From Methanosarcina sp. (GTDB lineage Archaea > Halobacteriota > Methanosarcinia > Methanosarcinales > Methanosarcinaceae), in assembly GCA_013331265.1 (NCBI GenBank), contig DUGS01000163.1:1-12493 (forward strand): a stretch of 12,493 nt of DNA, read 5' to 3'. The notes under the pieces are model-generated. The model was given only the letters and a program-made list of their open reading frames with translations, was not told the origin of the DNA and searched no databases. Made by a program: the position numbers and the translations under genes. Below, in pieces: positions 6,161 through 12,493 of this stretch (position 1 is its first letter; each line of letters begins with the position of its first letter).

Positions 6161-7378
6161 TTACTCCTTTGCTCTGGTTTCTTCCAGGTCGCTCAGCTTA
6201 AACTGTTTTGTGACTTTTTTTACGTTAAAGTATTCCTTTGCCGCTTTTCCCACAGCTTCACTGTGTTCCTTGGGGCAGTAAACCCCCATTCTCCAGTTAT
6301 CCATATGAGCTTCCTGCAGGATGGATACGAAGTGTGAAGCTTCATTAAGGGGTACCAGCTTGTGTTCTGTTTTTATCATTGCTTTCATTTCAAGCATTTC
6401 AGGAGTTTTTGGAATATCCACAAGTACACACTGCTGGTCTACTCCGGCAAGTTCTGCAATCTCCTTCTCAGCTCTCTCTATTTTATCACGGTGCTTGAGC
6501 ACGCCTTTTCCTGCATCTCCAAGCCCTATATAAAGCGCCCGCTTATAGAGTTTGCGTGCATCGAGCCGCCTGGCAAGTTCTCCTCCAGACCCCTTTGAGT
6601 TTCTCATGGCTGCTATGAGGTCTATGTCATCCATCTGCCTTAGCCGGAATGGGTCAAGCTCTCCGTCCTTGATCATATGCTCAACGGCTTTTGAGCACAT
6701 AGATTCCGAAATCCTGGTCACATGATGGTAATAAACCGAGGTATTCATCCAGAAGCGGGAGACAAGAAGAGATTCGGCTGCTTTAAGTCCCCCCTGATCG
6801 ATGACAAGCCTGTCTTCATGAAAACGCATCTGGTTAATCAGGCGGTTGTAGTCCACAACCCCGAAAGCAACACCTGTGTAATGAGCATCCCGGACAAGGT
6901 AGTCCATCCTGTCCACATCGATTTCACTGCTGAGGATCTGTCCTAATGATGTCTCGCCTTCAACGTGTTTTGCAAGTTCTCCAGGGTAAATCCCGTGTTT
7001 ATTCAGGACTTCTTTTATTTCCCCTTTCCCTAATATTTCCTTTATTTCGTCATGCCTGCGCCTGGTATATTTATAAATAACATTCTCTGTTACGTGGGAA
7101 AAAGGACCATGACCTACATCATGTAAAAGGGAAGCAACCCTGATCTCCAGTTTTTTATCCTCCTCAATCGAGTCAAGGTTTTTCATCAGCATAGAGGCAA
7201 GGTGCATGGTCCCGAGTGAGTGTTCAAAGCGGGTATGGTTTGCTCCCGGATATACAAGGTTTGAAAAGCCAAGCTGCCTGACTCTTCTGAGGCGCTGCAT
7301 CTGGGGGGTGGCCAGAAGTTCCTGGACAATTTCGTCCAGTTCAATGTAACCGTGTACGGGATCAAGGACTACTTTCAT
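6161..7378 (-). CDS. HD-domain phosphohydrolase (SAMHD1/dGTPase-like)
   Basis: A 405-residue HD-superfamily metal-dependent phosphohydrolase. The metal ligands line up with SAMHD1: His53 in TRFEHSLG, His86-Asp87 in LLHDVGHGPFSH, and Asp156 in SEIDVDRMDYLVRD. The N-terminal VLDPVHGYIEL is also characteristic. Relatives hydrolyse dNTPs to nucleosides plus triphosphate, but the substrate of this archaeal branch is not evident from sequence. Residues after about 250 form a helical C-terminal part with no motif I recognise. It is first in a leftward operon with the LpdD-like gene and ubiX. The start ATG has only a weak ribosome site (AAAG) and a TATA box just upstream, so the message may be nearly leaderless. 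A link to prFMN synthesis through context is possible but unproven. Confidence 0.85.
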   Translation of the reverse strand: MKVVLDPVHGYIELDEIVQELLATPQMQRLRRVRQLGFSNLVYPGANHTRFEHSLGTMHLASMLMKNLDSIEEDKKLEIRVASLLHDVGHGPFSHVTENVIYKYTRRRHDEIKEILGKGEIKEVLNKHGIYPGELAKHVEGETSLGQILSSEIDVDRMDYLVRDAHYTGVAFGVVDYNRLINQMRFHEDRLVIDQGGLKAAESLLVSRFWMNTSVYYHHVTRISESMCSKAVEHMIKDGELDPFRLRQMDDIDLIAAMRNSKGSGGELARRLDARKLYKRALYIGLGDAGKGVLKHRDKIERAEKEIAELAGVDQQCVLVDIPKTPEMLEMKAMIKTEHKLVPLNEASHFVSILQEAHMDNWRMGVYCPKEHSEAVGKAAKEYFNVKKVTKQFKLSDLEETRAKE

Positions 7379-7397
7379 TAATCTTTAGACAGATGTC

Positions 7398-7407
7398 ATT
7401 ATATATT
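7398..7407 (-). promoter_or_regulatory. Candidate TATA box of the HD-LpdD-ubiX operon
   Basis: The minus strand reads AATATATAAT, about 25 bases before the HD-gene ATG at 7378. The transcript would begin at or within a few bases of the start codon, in line with the weak ribosome site. Confidence 0.45.
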
Positions 7408-7473
7408 GTTGTATCTATTACTTTGATGCTATTGTTTTGATACATATATTCCAGGGCACCTGCTGCCCGAATA

Positions 7474-7483
7474 TTAATATAAG
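7474..7483 (+). promoter_or_regulatory. Candidate TATA box of cofD
   Basis: TTAATATAAG lies about 37 bases before the cofD ATG, predicting a start near 7505 and a leader of about ten bases that still includes the AGGT ribosome site. It is close to, but does not overlap, the opposing promoter of the HD operon. Confidence 0.35.
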
Positions 7484-7488
7484 TTCGG

Positions 7489-7514
7489 AAACAGGTATTA
7501 TAAACAGGTATTAT
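7489..7514. repeat. 13-bp tandem duplication covering the cofD ribosome site
   Basis: AAACAGGTATTAT is present twice, head to tail and without mismatch, ending one base before the cofD start codon. Both copies hold AGGT; only the second (7506-7509) is at working distance, six bases from the ATG. Confidence 0.9.
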
Positions 7515-7515
7515 C

Positions 7516-8445
7516 ATGATCATATTTTCAGGCGGTACCGGAACTCCCAAACTCCTTGACGGGCTCAAGGAAATCCTCCCTCCGGAGGAATTGACCGTTG
7601 TTGTAAACACTGCCGAAGACCTGTGGGTTTCTGGGAACCTTATCTCTCCAGACCTTGATACAGTGCTTTATCTATTCTCAAACCAGATTGACCGGAAGAA
7701 ATGGTGGGGCATAGAAAATGATACCTTCAGGACTTATGAGCGTATGAAGGAACTTGGGGCAGAGGAAGGAATGAAACTCGGAGACCGGGACAGGGCAACC
7801 CATATTATCCGCTCGAACCTGGTCCGGGATGGGGCATCTCTTACGGATGCAACAGTGAAGCTTGCATCTCTTTTCGGGATCAAGGCAAATATCCTGCCAA
7901 TGTCCGATGACCCTGTTTCCACTTATATAGAGACCCTTCAAGGAGTCATGCATTTTCAGGACTTCTGGGTTCGAAAACATGGAGAGCCTGATGTGCTTGG
8001 AGTTGATATCAGGGGAGTTTCCGAAGCTTCGATTTCTCCAAAAGTACTCGAAGCCCTTGAAAGGGAAGAAAATGTTCTCATTGGCCCGAGTAACCCTATC
8101 ACAAGTATAGGTCCGATTATTTCCCTTCCCGGAATGAAGGACCTGTTGAAAAAGAAAAAGGTCGTAGCAGTCAGCCCGATTATTGGGAATGCCCCTGTCA
8201 GTGGACCTGCTGGAAAACTGATGCAAGCCTGTGGGCTTGAAGTCTCTTCCATGGGAGTTGCGGAATACTATCAGGATTTCCTTGATGTCTTCGTTTTCGA
8301 TGAAAGGGACTGTGCAGATGAATTCGCATTTGAGAAGCTTGGATGTCGTGCTTCCCGGGCAGATACCCTGATGACCTCTACCGAGAAAAGCAAAGAACTG
8401 GCAGAGATTGTAGTGGGGCTTTTTGATAATATCGTCTGCCGTTAA
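7516..8445 (+). CDS. cofD: CofD, 2-phospho-L-lactate transferase of coenzyme F420 synthesis
   Basis: A 309-residue CofD. It transfers 2-phospho-L-lactate from its GDP-linked form (LPPG) to the deazaflavin Fo, giving F420-0; glutamates are then added by CofE. F420 is the main hydride carrier of methanogenesis. Seen: N-terminal GGTGTPKLL (6-14) at the nucleotide site, NTAEDLWVSG (31-40), LGDRDRATHI and later SNPITSIGPI and GNAPVSGPAGKLM blocks, all hallmarks of the family; length equals that of characterised methanogen CofD. The ATG has AGGT six bases upstream, part of a tandem duplication. It stands alone: divergent from the HD operon and followed by a long pyrimidine-rich gap. Confidence 0.96.
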   Translation: MIIFSGGTGTPKLLDGLKEILPPEELTVVVNTAEDLWVSGNLISPDLDTVLYLFSNQIDRKKWWGIENDTFRTYERMKELGAEEGMKLGDRDRATHIIRSNLVRDGASLTDATVKLASLFGIKANILPMSDDPVSTYIETLQGVMHFQDFWVRKHGEPDVLGVDIRGVSEASISPKVLEALEREENVLIGPSNPITSIGPIISLPGMKDLLKKKKVVAVSPIIGNAPVSGPAGKLMQACGLEVSSMGVAEYYQDFLDVFVFDERDCADEFAFEKLGCRASRADTLMTSTEKSKELAEIVVGLFDNIVCR

Positions 8446-8570
8446 TTTTCCTTTCTAGCTTTCTCTTTTCTTTTCTCCTTTTCTATATTCTAAATTTCTC
8501 TCTATCTTTTTTGCTTCCTTTTTCTTTTCCTTTTATTTCCTTTAAATTCCCCTTATCTTCTTTTTTACCT
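8446..8570 (+). terminator. Polypyrimidine tract after cofD, probable transcription end
   Basis: In these 125 bases only 15 are purines on the plus strand (88% C+T), beginning directly after the cofD stop. It includes T-runs up to six bases, such as CTTTTTTGC near 8507. Archaeal termination uses T-rich non-template DNA, so cofD transcripts probably end here. The rest of the gap to 8735 is AT-rich with no gene. Confidence 0.6.
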
Positions 8571-8641
8571 TTATGAGCCTTCAACGTTAACAAAATTCGA
8601 AAGTTTTATGTATTATTTTTTTCATTCATTGTAATACTAAG

Positions 8642-8652
8642 AAATATAAAAT
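8642..8652 (+). promoter_or_regulatory. Candidate TATA box of the secreted FmdE-domain gene
   Basis: AAATATAAAAT, preceded by purine-rich AAG, resembles a BRE-TATA pair. It would give a leader of about 80 bases before the ATG at 8748. Other AT-rich stretches nearby make the choice uncertain. Confidence 0.3.
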
Positions 8653-8747
8653 TAATATTTTTATCTTAAATATTAAGTTACTATCTTCTGATAAATCTCA
8701 TTTTTGTCAGACTAATTAAACTACTCATAGGCAACAGAGGTAAATGT

Positions 8748-9902
8748 ATGATTCGAAAAAGTGTGCTTACGAACAGGAAAATCAAAACAATAATCACAGA
8801 TTTTGTTTTCCTGACAATACTTGTTTTTTCCCTCGGGTCCATACCGGGGATGGCAGCTGAAACTGATAGCCAGGATCTGATGGCTCAGGTCTTTGCCGCA
8901 GCCGAAAAAGATCTGGGAAACATCGGACCTGAAGATACCCTTATAATTACGGATATCGGATCTCCTGCAGAATCTTATGTTTTTCTGGACAGTTTTTACT
9001 CGGAATTTTATGAAAGGGACATGAAATATACGGAAAATCTCCTTGTTGTCCAGAACGCAAGGAATGCCCCCCTGTGGTTTGCTTTCTTTAACAAATCAAA
9101 CGGGAACTGCACTTTTATTGAGGTTTCATATGGAGATGAGGACGAGATCAGCTATCAGGTAACGGAAAATATAGACTTTGATAAGCTTTCGAAAAATAAA
9201 AAGTCCATAGCAGCCTGGAATGAAAAAGTAAACTCAACTGTTTTTGACGGGCGCGAGTTTGCCATTCTTACAATCTCCAATGGCTGGGCTACAGGAAAGC
9301 TTGATTATGAACTGATGCAGTGCCTGCAGCTGCACAACCACTTCTGTCCCGGAGTTTCAAGCGGCTTTGTGCTTGCAGACTGGATGGAAGAAAATTACCC
9401 TCTTGAAGAAGGGGTAAGTTATACGGTTTTCTCCTGCCCCAACTGGTGCAAAGAAGATGTTTTTGTCAAGCGCTGGGATGCCACCCCCGGAAAAGGAGGG
9501 ATCTTTGTCTCTGCGCTGACGGATGAAGAAAAAGAAGAAATTGGAAATTCTCCTGCCGGAATTTTCGTAGTTACGAACAAAAGTGCCGGAACTATGAAGG
9601 CAGTAGTACTCGGATTTGACTTTGATGTCGTAAGTGCGGAATCCGGGGCAAAAAAAGATGATCCTGCGTGGATTTCGAAATACCTGTCTGACCTCTGGCT
9701 TATGGATAGGGAAAACTGGGATGAAGAAGGACTTGTTACGGAAATTGCAGTCATTGATATCGATAAGGATACGCTGAGCGAAATGAAACAGGCAGGCAAC
9801 AATCCTTATGTTGTTCTTGGACTTCTCAATCCTGAAGGAAATGTCAGATCCTCGAATGGGATTCGTGGGATTGGAAACCTTTTCAGCAAATCTAAAGCTT
9901 GA
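8748..9902 (+). CDS. Secreted FmdE-domain protein
   Basis: A 384-residue protein with a signal peptide: positive residues (RK, NRKIK) up to 13, a hydrophobic segment about 15-33, and a likely cut after GMAAE near 37. The mature part carries an FmdE-like domain with LHNHFCPGVSSGFVLADWM (195-213), matching the family's H-x-H-x-C-P-G metal-site signature (His196, His198, Cys200), and a second pair, Cys230 and Cys234, in SCPNWC. FmdE was named after a protein that copurifies with formylmethanofuran dehydrogenase, yet this one should lie outside the membrane, so a methanofuran role is doubtful. Metal or tetrapyrrole handling at the surface is conceivable. N-terminal residues 40-190 form a further domain I do not recognise. 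The ATG has AGAGGT six bases upstream. No transporter genes are adjacent. Confidence 0.75.
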   Translation: MIRKSVLTNRKIKTIITDFVFLTILVFSLGSIPGMAAETDSQDLMAQVFAAAEKDLGNIGPEDTLIITDIGSPAESYVFLDSFYSEFYERDMKYTENLLVVQNARNAPLWFAFFNKSNGNCTFIEVSYGDEDEISYQVTENIDFDKLSKNKKSIAAWNEKVNSTVFDGREFAILTISNGWATGKLDYELMQCLQLHNHFCPGVSSGFVLADWMEENYPLEEGVSYTVFSCPNWCKEDVFVKRWDATPGKGGIFVSALTDEEKEEIGNSPAGIFVVTNKSAGTMKAVVLGFDFDVVSAESGAKKDDPAWISKYLSDLWLMDRENWDEEGLVTEIAVIDIDKDTLSEMKQAGNNPYVVLGLLNPEGNVRSSNGIRGIGNLFSKSKA

Positions 9903-10301
9903 ATAGAGTTTGATGCATGTGATTGAAAACTTTTGATGGGTTTCTTTTTTACCCGCTTTTCTTTTTGCTTTTTTATCTTTTTTACGTTTTGCTTTTTCGA
10001 TCTTTATTTTTCATTTTTCCTGCTATTCCCGTATCTTTTTACTTAATCATCCTTAAATTTATTAACGCTGAGATAACTATTTATTATAAATTTCCTGCAT
10101 CCCGAATATAAACGGACTCGACCTGGAAATCCAAAGTTATATCAAGTACTTTGATGTTTTCCTGAAATCGATTTATCTTTCCCGGCAGCGGGTTTGTATA
10201 ATATCCATAACTTCGGGAAACAGTATATTTGAGGGAGCCGGCTTAATTTCAGGATTTTTTTACTTCCCGGAATATTGAGACAGCCAGAAAAAGGTAAAAT
10301 C
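9903..10301 (+). other. Intergenic region with a second pyrimidine-rich tract
   Basis: No convincing gene. From 9941 to 10040 85 of 100 bases are pyrimidines, with several runs of five or six T, a likely terminator for the FmdE-domain gene. Beyond it several AT boxes could serve hpt: GAATATAAAC near 10104, GTATAATATC near 10196 and AGTATATTTG near 10221; I cannot choose among them. Confidence 0.5.
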
Positions 10302-10871
10302 ATGCTTGAAAGACTGAAAGATTCACTGATCAAGTCCCCTGTTATCAAGCGAGGGGAGTATAACTATTTTATCCATCCCATTTCTGATGGCGTACCTTCT
10401 ATTGATCCTCGTCTGGTAGAAGAGATCTCCGATTACATTGCAGGGGTCGCAAATATGAATGTTGATACTATCCTGACCGTGGAAGCTATGGGCATTCCGG
10501 TTGCAAACGCCCTCTCCCTGAAAACCGGAATTTCTCTTACCATTGTCCGGAAGCGGCCTTACTTCCTTGAAGGGGAAGTGGAACTCTCCCAGAGCACAGG
10601 GTATTCTAAGGGTGCCCTCTATATAAACGGGCTCAAAAAAGGGGACAGAGTAATTATCGTTGACGACGTTATCAGTACAGGGGGAACACTTCTTGCCCTT
10701 GTAAAGGCGTTACAAAAGATGGGCGTTGAAGTAATGGATGTAATTTCAGTTATAGGTCGCGGAGACGGGTTCCTTAAGTTGAAGGAGCTCGGAGTTGAAC
10801 CCAAGATTCTCGTTACAATTGATGTGAGCGAGAAAGGTGTGGAGATTAAGGATGTCTTTAAGGATCATTGA
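10302..10871 (+). CDS. hpt: Archaeal hypoxanthine/guanine phosphoribosyltransferase
   Basis: A 189-residue type I phosphoribosyltransferase of the archaeal HGPRTase group, which makes IMP or GMP from hypoxanthine or guanine and PRPP for purine salvage. The PRPP loop VIIVDDVISTGGT (117-129) with its paired Asp is clear, and the N-terminal EYNYFIHPISDGVPSIDPRL segment (19-38) together with the PYFLEGEVELS region (86-96) fits the archaeal subgroup rather than the bacterial Hpt. Start: ATG at 10302 has AAGG seven bases upstream; a TTG at 10275 in the same frame is rejected. An adenine or xanthine preference cannot be excluded from sequence. It overlaps dph2 by 20 bases, so the two are probably one transcript. 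Confidence 0.85.
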   Translation: MLERLKDSLIKSPVIKRGEYNYFIHPISDGVPSIDPRLVEEISDYIAGVANMNVDTILTVEAMGIPVANALSLKTGISLTIVRKRPYFLEGEVELSQSTGYSKGALYINGLKKGDRVIIVDDVISTGGTLLALVKALQKMGVEVMDVISVIGRGDGFLKLKELGVEPKILVTIDVSEKGVEIKDVFKDH

Positions 10872-11859
10872 AGCATTCGACCTGAGGTCTGACTATATAA
10901 TCAGCGCAATAAAGGATACGAAAGCAAGACTTGTAGGCTTCCAGTTTCCTGAAGGGTTAAAACGCAAAGGTCCTGAGCTGGCAAAAAAGGTCGAAGAAGC
11001 CACTGGGGCTGAAATTATCATCTCAGGGGACCCGTGTTTCGGAGCTTGCGACCTGGACAGGACCCTCCTTGACCACGTTGATATTCTTTTCCACTTCGGG
11101 CATGCGGAACTGGAGGATGTCAAACTTTCGGATAAAGTATATTTTATCGAAACGCGCTCTTCAGTTGATGTCCGGCCTGTTGTTGAAAAGGCTGTTTCTG
11201 AGCTTAAAGGGCAGAAGATAGGGCTGATTACCACTGTCCAGCATGTCCATAAACTTCCTGATGTATGCAGTGTGCTCGAAAGCAAGGGAAAGACCTGCGT
11301 TATCGGACGTGGTGACTCCCGAATTGCCTATGATGGACAGGTTCTGGGCTGCAATTTTTCGGCAGCTAGGGATGAAGATTGTGACGAGTATCTTTACATC
11401 GGAAGCGGAGATTTCCATCCTCTGGGGGTATCTCTTTCCACAAAGAAACGTGTCATTGCAGCTGATCCTTTTTCCGGAGAAGTCCGCGAGGTTGACCCAT
11501 CAAGGATTCTGCGCCAGAGGAGTGCGGTAATTGCAAAATCTCTGGACGCACAGGTTTTCGGGATCATTGTCTCAAGTAAAAATGGGCAGAAGAGGATAGA
11601 GCTTGCTTCTTCCTTAAAGGAACTCGCAAAGAAGCATGGAAAAGAGGCACACCTGGTCCTTATCGATCTGGTGACTCCGGACCAGCTGCTTCAGTTCAAG
11701 GTAGACGCTTTCGTAAATACTGCCTGTCCAAGGCTTGCTGTGGATGAAGTGGGACGTTTTCCTGCCCCGATGCTGACGCCACAGGAGTTTGAAATAGTAC
11801 TTGGAGAACGTGAGTGGGAAAAGCTTGTACTGGATGAAATTACCGAAGAACCTGTATAA
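10852..11859 (+). CDS. dph2: Dph2-type diphthamide synthase (radical SAM-like Fe-S enzyme)
   Basis: A 335-residue archaeal Dph2. It performs the first step of diphthamide synthesis, moving the 3-amino-3-carboxypropyl group of S-adenosylmethionine to a histidine of elongation factor 2 by a non-canonical [4Fe-4S] radical reaction. The three cluster cysteines are present and spaced as in characterised archaeal Dph2: Cys66 in GACDLD, Cys167 in QVLGCNFS and Cys292 in TACPRLAVDE. YIGSGDFHPLG (182-192) is a further family block. Start: ATG at 10852 has GGAG seven bases upstream inside hpt; the in-frame GTG at 10837 is unlikely. Archaea use a Dph2 homodimer in place of the eukaryotic Dph1-Dph2 pair. 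Length is normal. Confidence 0.95.
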   Translation: MSLRIIEAFDLRSDYIISAIKDTKARLVGFQFPEGLKRKGPELAKKVEEATGAEIIISGDPCFGACDLDRTLLDHVDILFHFGHAELEDVKLSDKVYFIETRSSVDVRPVVEKAVSELKGQKIGLITTVQHVHKLPDVCSVLESKGKTCVIGRGDSRIAYDGQVLGCNFSAARDEDCDEYLYIGSGDFHPLGVSLSTKKRVIAADPFSGEVREVDPSRILRQRSAVIAKSLDAQVFGIIVSSKNGQKRIELASSLKELAKKHGKEAHLVLIDLVTPDQLLQFKVDAFVNTACPRLAVDEVGRFPAPMLTPQEFEIVLGEREWEKLVLDEITEEPV

Positions 11860-11933
11860 TTTTTTACAAGACCTAAATGACTTCACAATCTTTTATCAGA
11901 TTATTATCGAGTAATTAAGAAAAACCAAAGGAT

Positions 11934-12493
11934 ATGAAACAGAGAAAACTTGAAATGCTGCTTGAAGAAATAGAAGGCTTTTCCGATCCTGAACTTGAAC
12001 TTGAACAGTATCAGACGCCTTCTCTTCTTGCTGCGGAAATACTCCATTTCGCTTATATGCAGGGCGATCTTGATGACTCAGTCCAGGACCTGGGCTGCGG
12101 TACAGGCATTCTTGCAATAGGAGCAAAACTTCTGGGAGCAAGGAAAGTAGTGGGATATGATACTGACCCAAAAGCTCTTGAGGTTGCAAGAAAAAATGCC
12201 GAAAAGCTTGGAGTGGAGGTTGAATTCGTTTGCTCTGATATATTGGAGGTCTCAGAGCGAGTAAAAACAACAATTATGAACCCTCCTTTCGGTGCAAGAG
12301 TCAAAGGCAAGGATAGACCCTTTCTTTCGTCAGCATTAAGAACAAGCGAAGTGATATATTCAATCCACAACCGCGGAAGCCTTGCTTTTATCCAAAAGTT
12401 CATTAAGCCTGCAATCATTACACACTCCTACGTTGCGAAATTCCCTATAAAACGAACCTTCGATTTCCATAAAAAAGAACGAGAGGTTATTGA
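11934..12493 (+). CDS. METTL5-like RNA (adenine) methyltransferase, 3' end cut off
   Basis: The first 186 residues of a class I SAM-dependent methylase; the gene runs off the window. Seen: LEQYQTP (23-29), SAM motif DLGCGTG (52-58), an acidic residue after strand 2 in GYDTDP (74-79), catalytic NPPFG (116-120) of N6-adenine methylases, and FDFHKK (176-181). This order and spacing match human METTL5, which methylates an adenine of 18S rRNA together with TRMT112. By homology the target here is probably the matching 16S rRNA site, but that is inference. ATG 11934 aligns with the METTL5 N-terminus, although AAAGG lies only two bases upstream; an ATG at 11955 would lose conserved residues. It follows dph2 by 74 bases in the same direction. 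Confidence 0.85.
   Translation, partial: MKQRKLEMLLEEIEGFSDPELELEQYQTPSLLAAEILHFAYMQGDLDDSVQDLGCGTGILAIGAKLLGARKVVGYDTDPKALEVARKNAEKLGVEVEFVCSDILEVSERVKTTIMNPPFGARVKGKDRPFLSSALRTSEVIYSIHNRGSLAFIQKFIKPAIITHSYVAKFPIKRTFDFHKKEREVI

Noticed and set aside
7678..8226. A 182-residue open frame antisense to cofD.
   Set aside because: cofD is unmistakable in this stretch; the antisense frame has no recognisable motif and no promoter or ribosome site.
9923..10111. A 62-residue very hydrophobic Phe/Leu-rich frame after the FmdE-domain gene, like a membrane peptide.
   Set aside because: Its composition follows directly from the T-rich tract (TTT and CTT codons), the start would be a TTG without a ribosome site, and a terminator role explains the tract better.
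1..12493. CRISPR array or cas genes.
   Set aside because: No regularly spaced direct repeats and no Cas-like protein were seen; the only direct repeats are the two short tandem duplications.

Overview
The window looks like a chromosomal segment of a methanogenic archaeon, most likely a Methanosarcina. The evidence is an archaeal gene set (NurA-HerA, a CofD for coenzyme F420, a Dph2-type diphthamide enzyme, an archaeal HGPRTase, a METTL5-like RNA methylase), archaeal TATA boxes with short or absent leaders, GGAG/GGTG-type ribosome sites, no CCA encoded on the tRNA, and a secreted FmdE-domain protein. The genus is inferred from protein character, not from a database search.

Left part (1-4175): a leftward RelE-like toxin / DUF2683-like antitoxin pair (138-661) sits under a TATA box and a perfect palindrome (672-690). 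It is divergent from a rightward two-gene nurA-herA operon (815-4175). NurA and HerA form a nuclease-translocase that processes DNA ends. Both have lineage-specific additions: an Asn/Gly/His-rich insert in NurA and a long acidic N-terminal tail in HerA.

Middle (4176-5224): about 770 bases without a protein gene, carrying several clear inverted repeats. These are followed by a leftward tRNA-Pro(UGG) with a recognisable promoter and an oligo-T terminator.

Leftward operon (5225-7378): an HD-domain phosphohydrolase, an LpdD-like small protein and UbiX flavin prenyltransferase, tightly spaced and translationally coupled. UbiX makes prenylated FMN. In methanogens this cofactor is needed by UbiD-type decarboxylases, including the one in the archaeal mevalonate pathway, and LpdD-like proteins are linked to that cofactor.

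Right part (7516-12493): cofD is divergent from the HD operon, and a strikingly pyrimidine-rich intergenic tract follows it. Next come a secreted FmdE-domain protein, a second pyrimidine-rich tract, an hpt-dph2 overlapping pair (purine salvage and diphthamide modification of EF-2), and a METTL5-like RNA methylase cut by the window end. The last three form a rightward run of salvage and translation-related genes.

Most of the window is recognisable chromosome rather than mobile DNA. The parts most worth a second look are the shared control region between the toxin-antitoxin pair and nurA, the prFMN-related operon, the hairpin-rich gap, the secreted FmdE protein, and two short tandem duplications in 5' regions.
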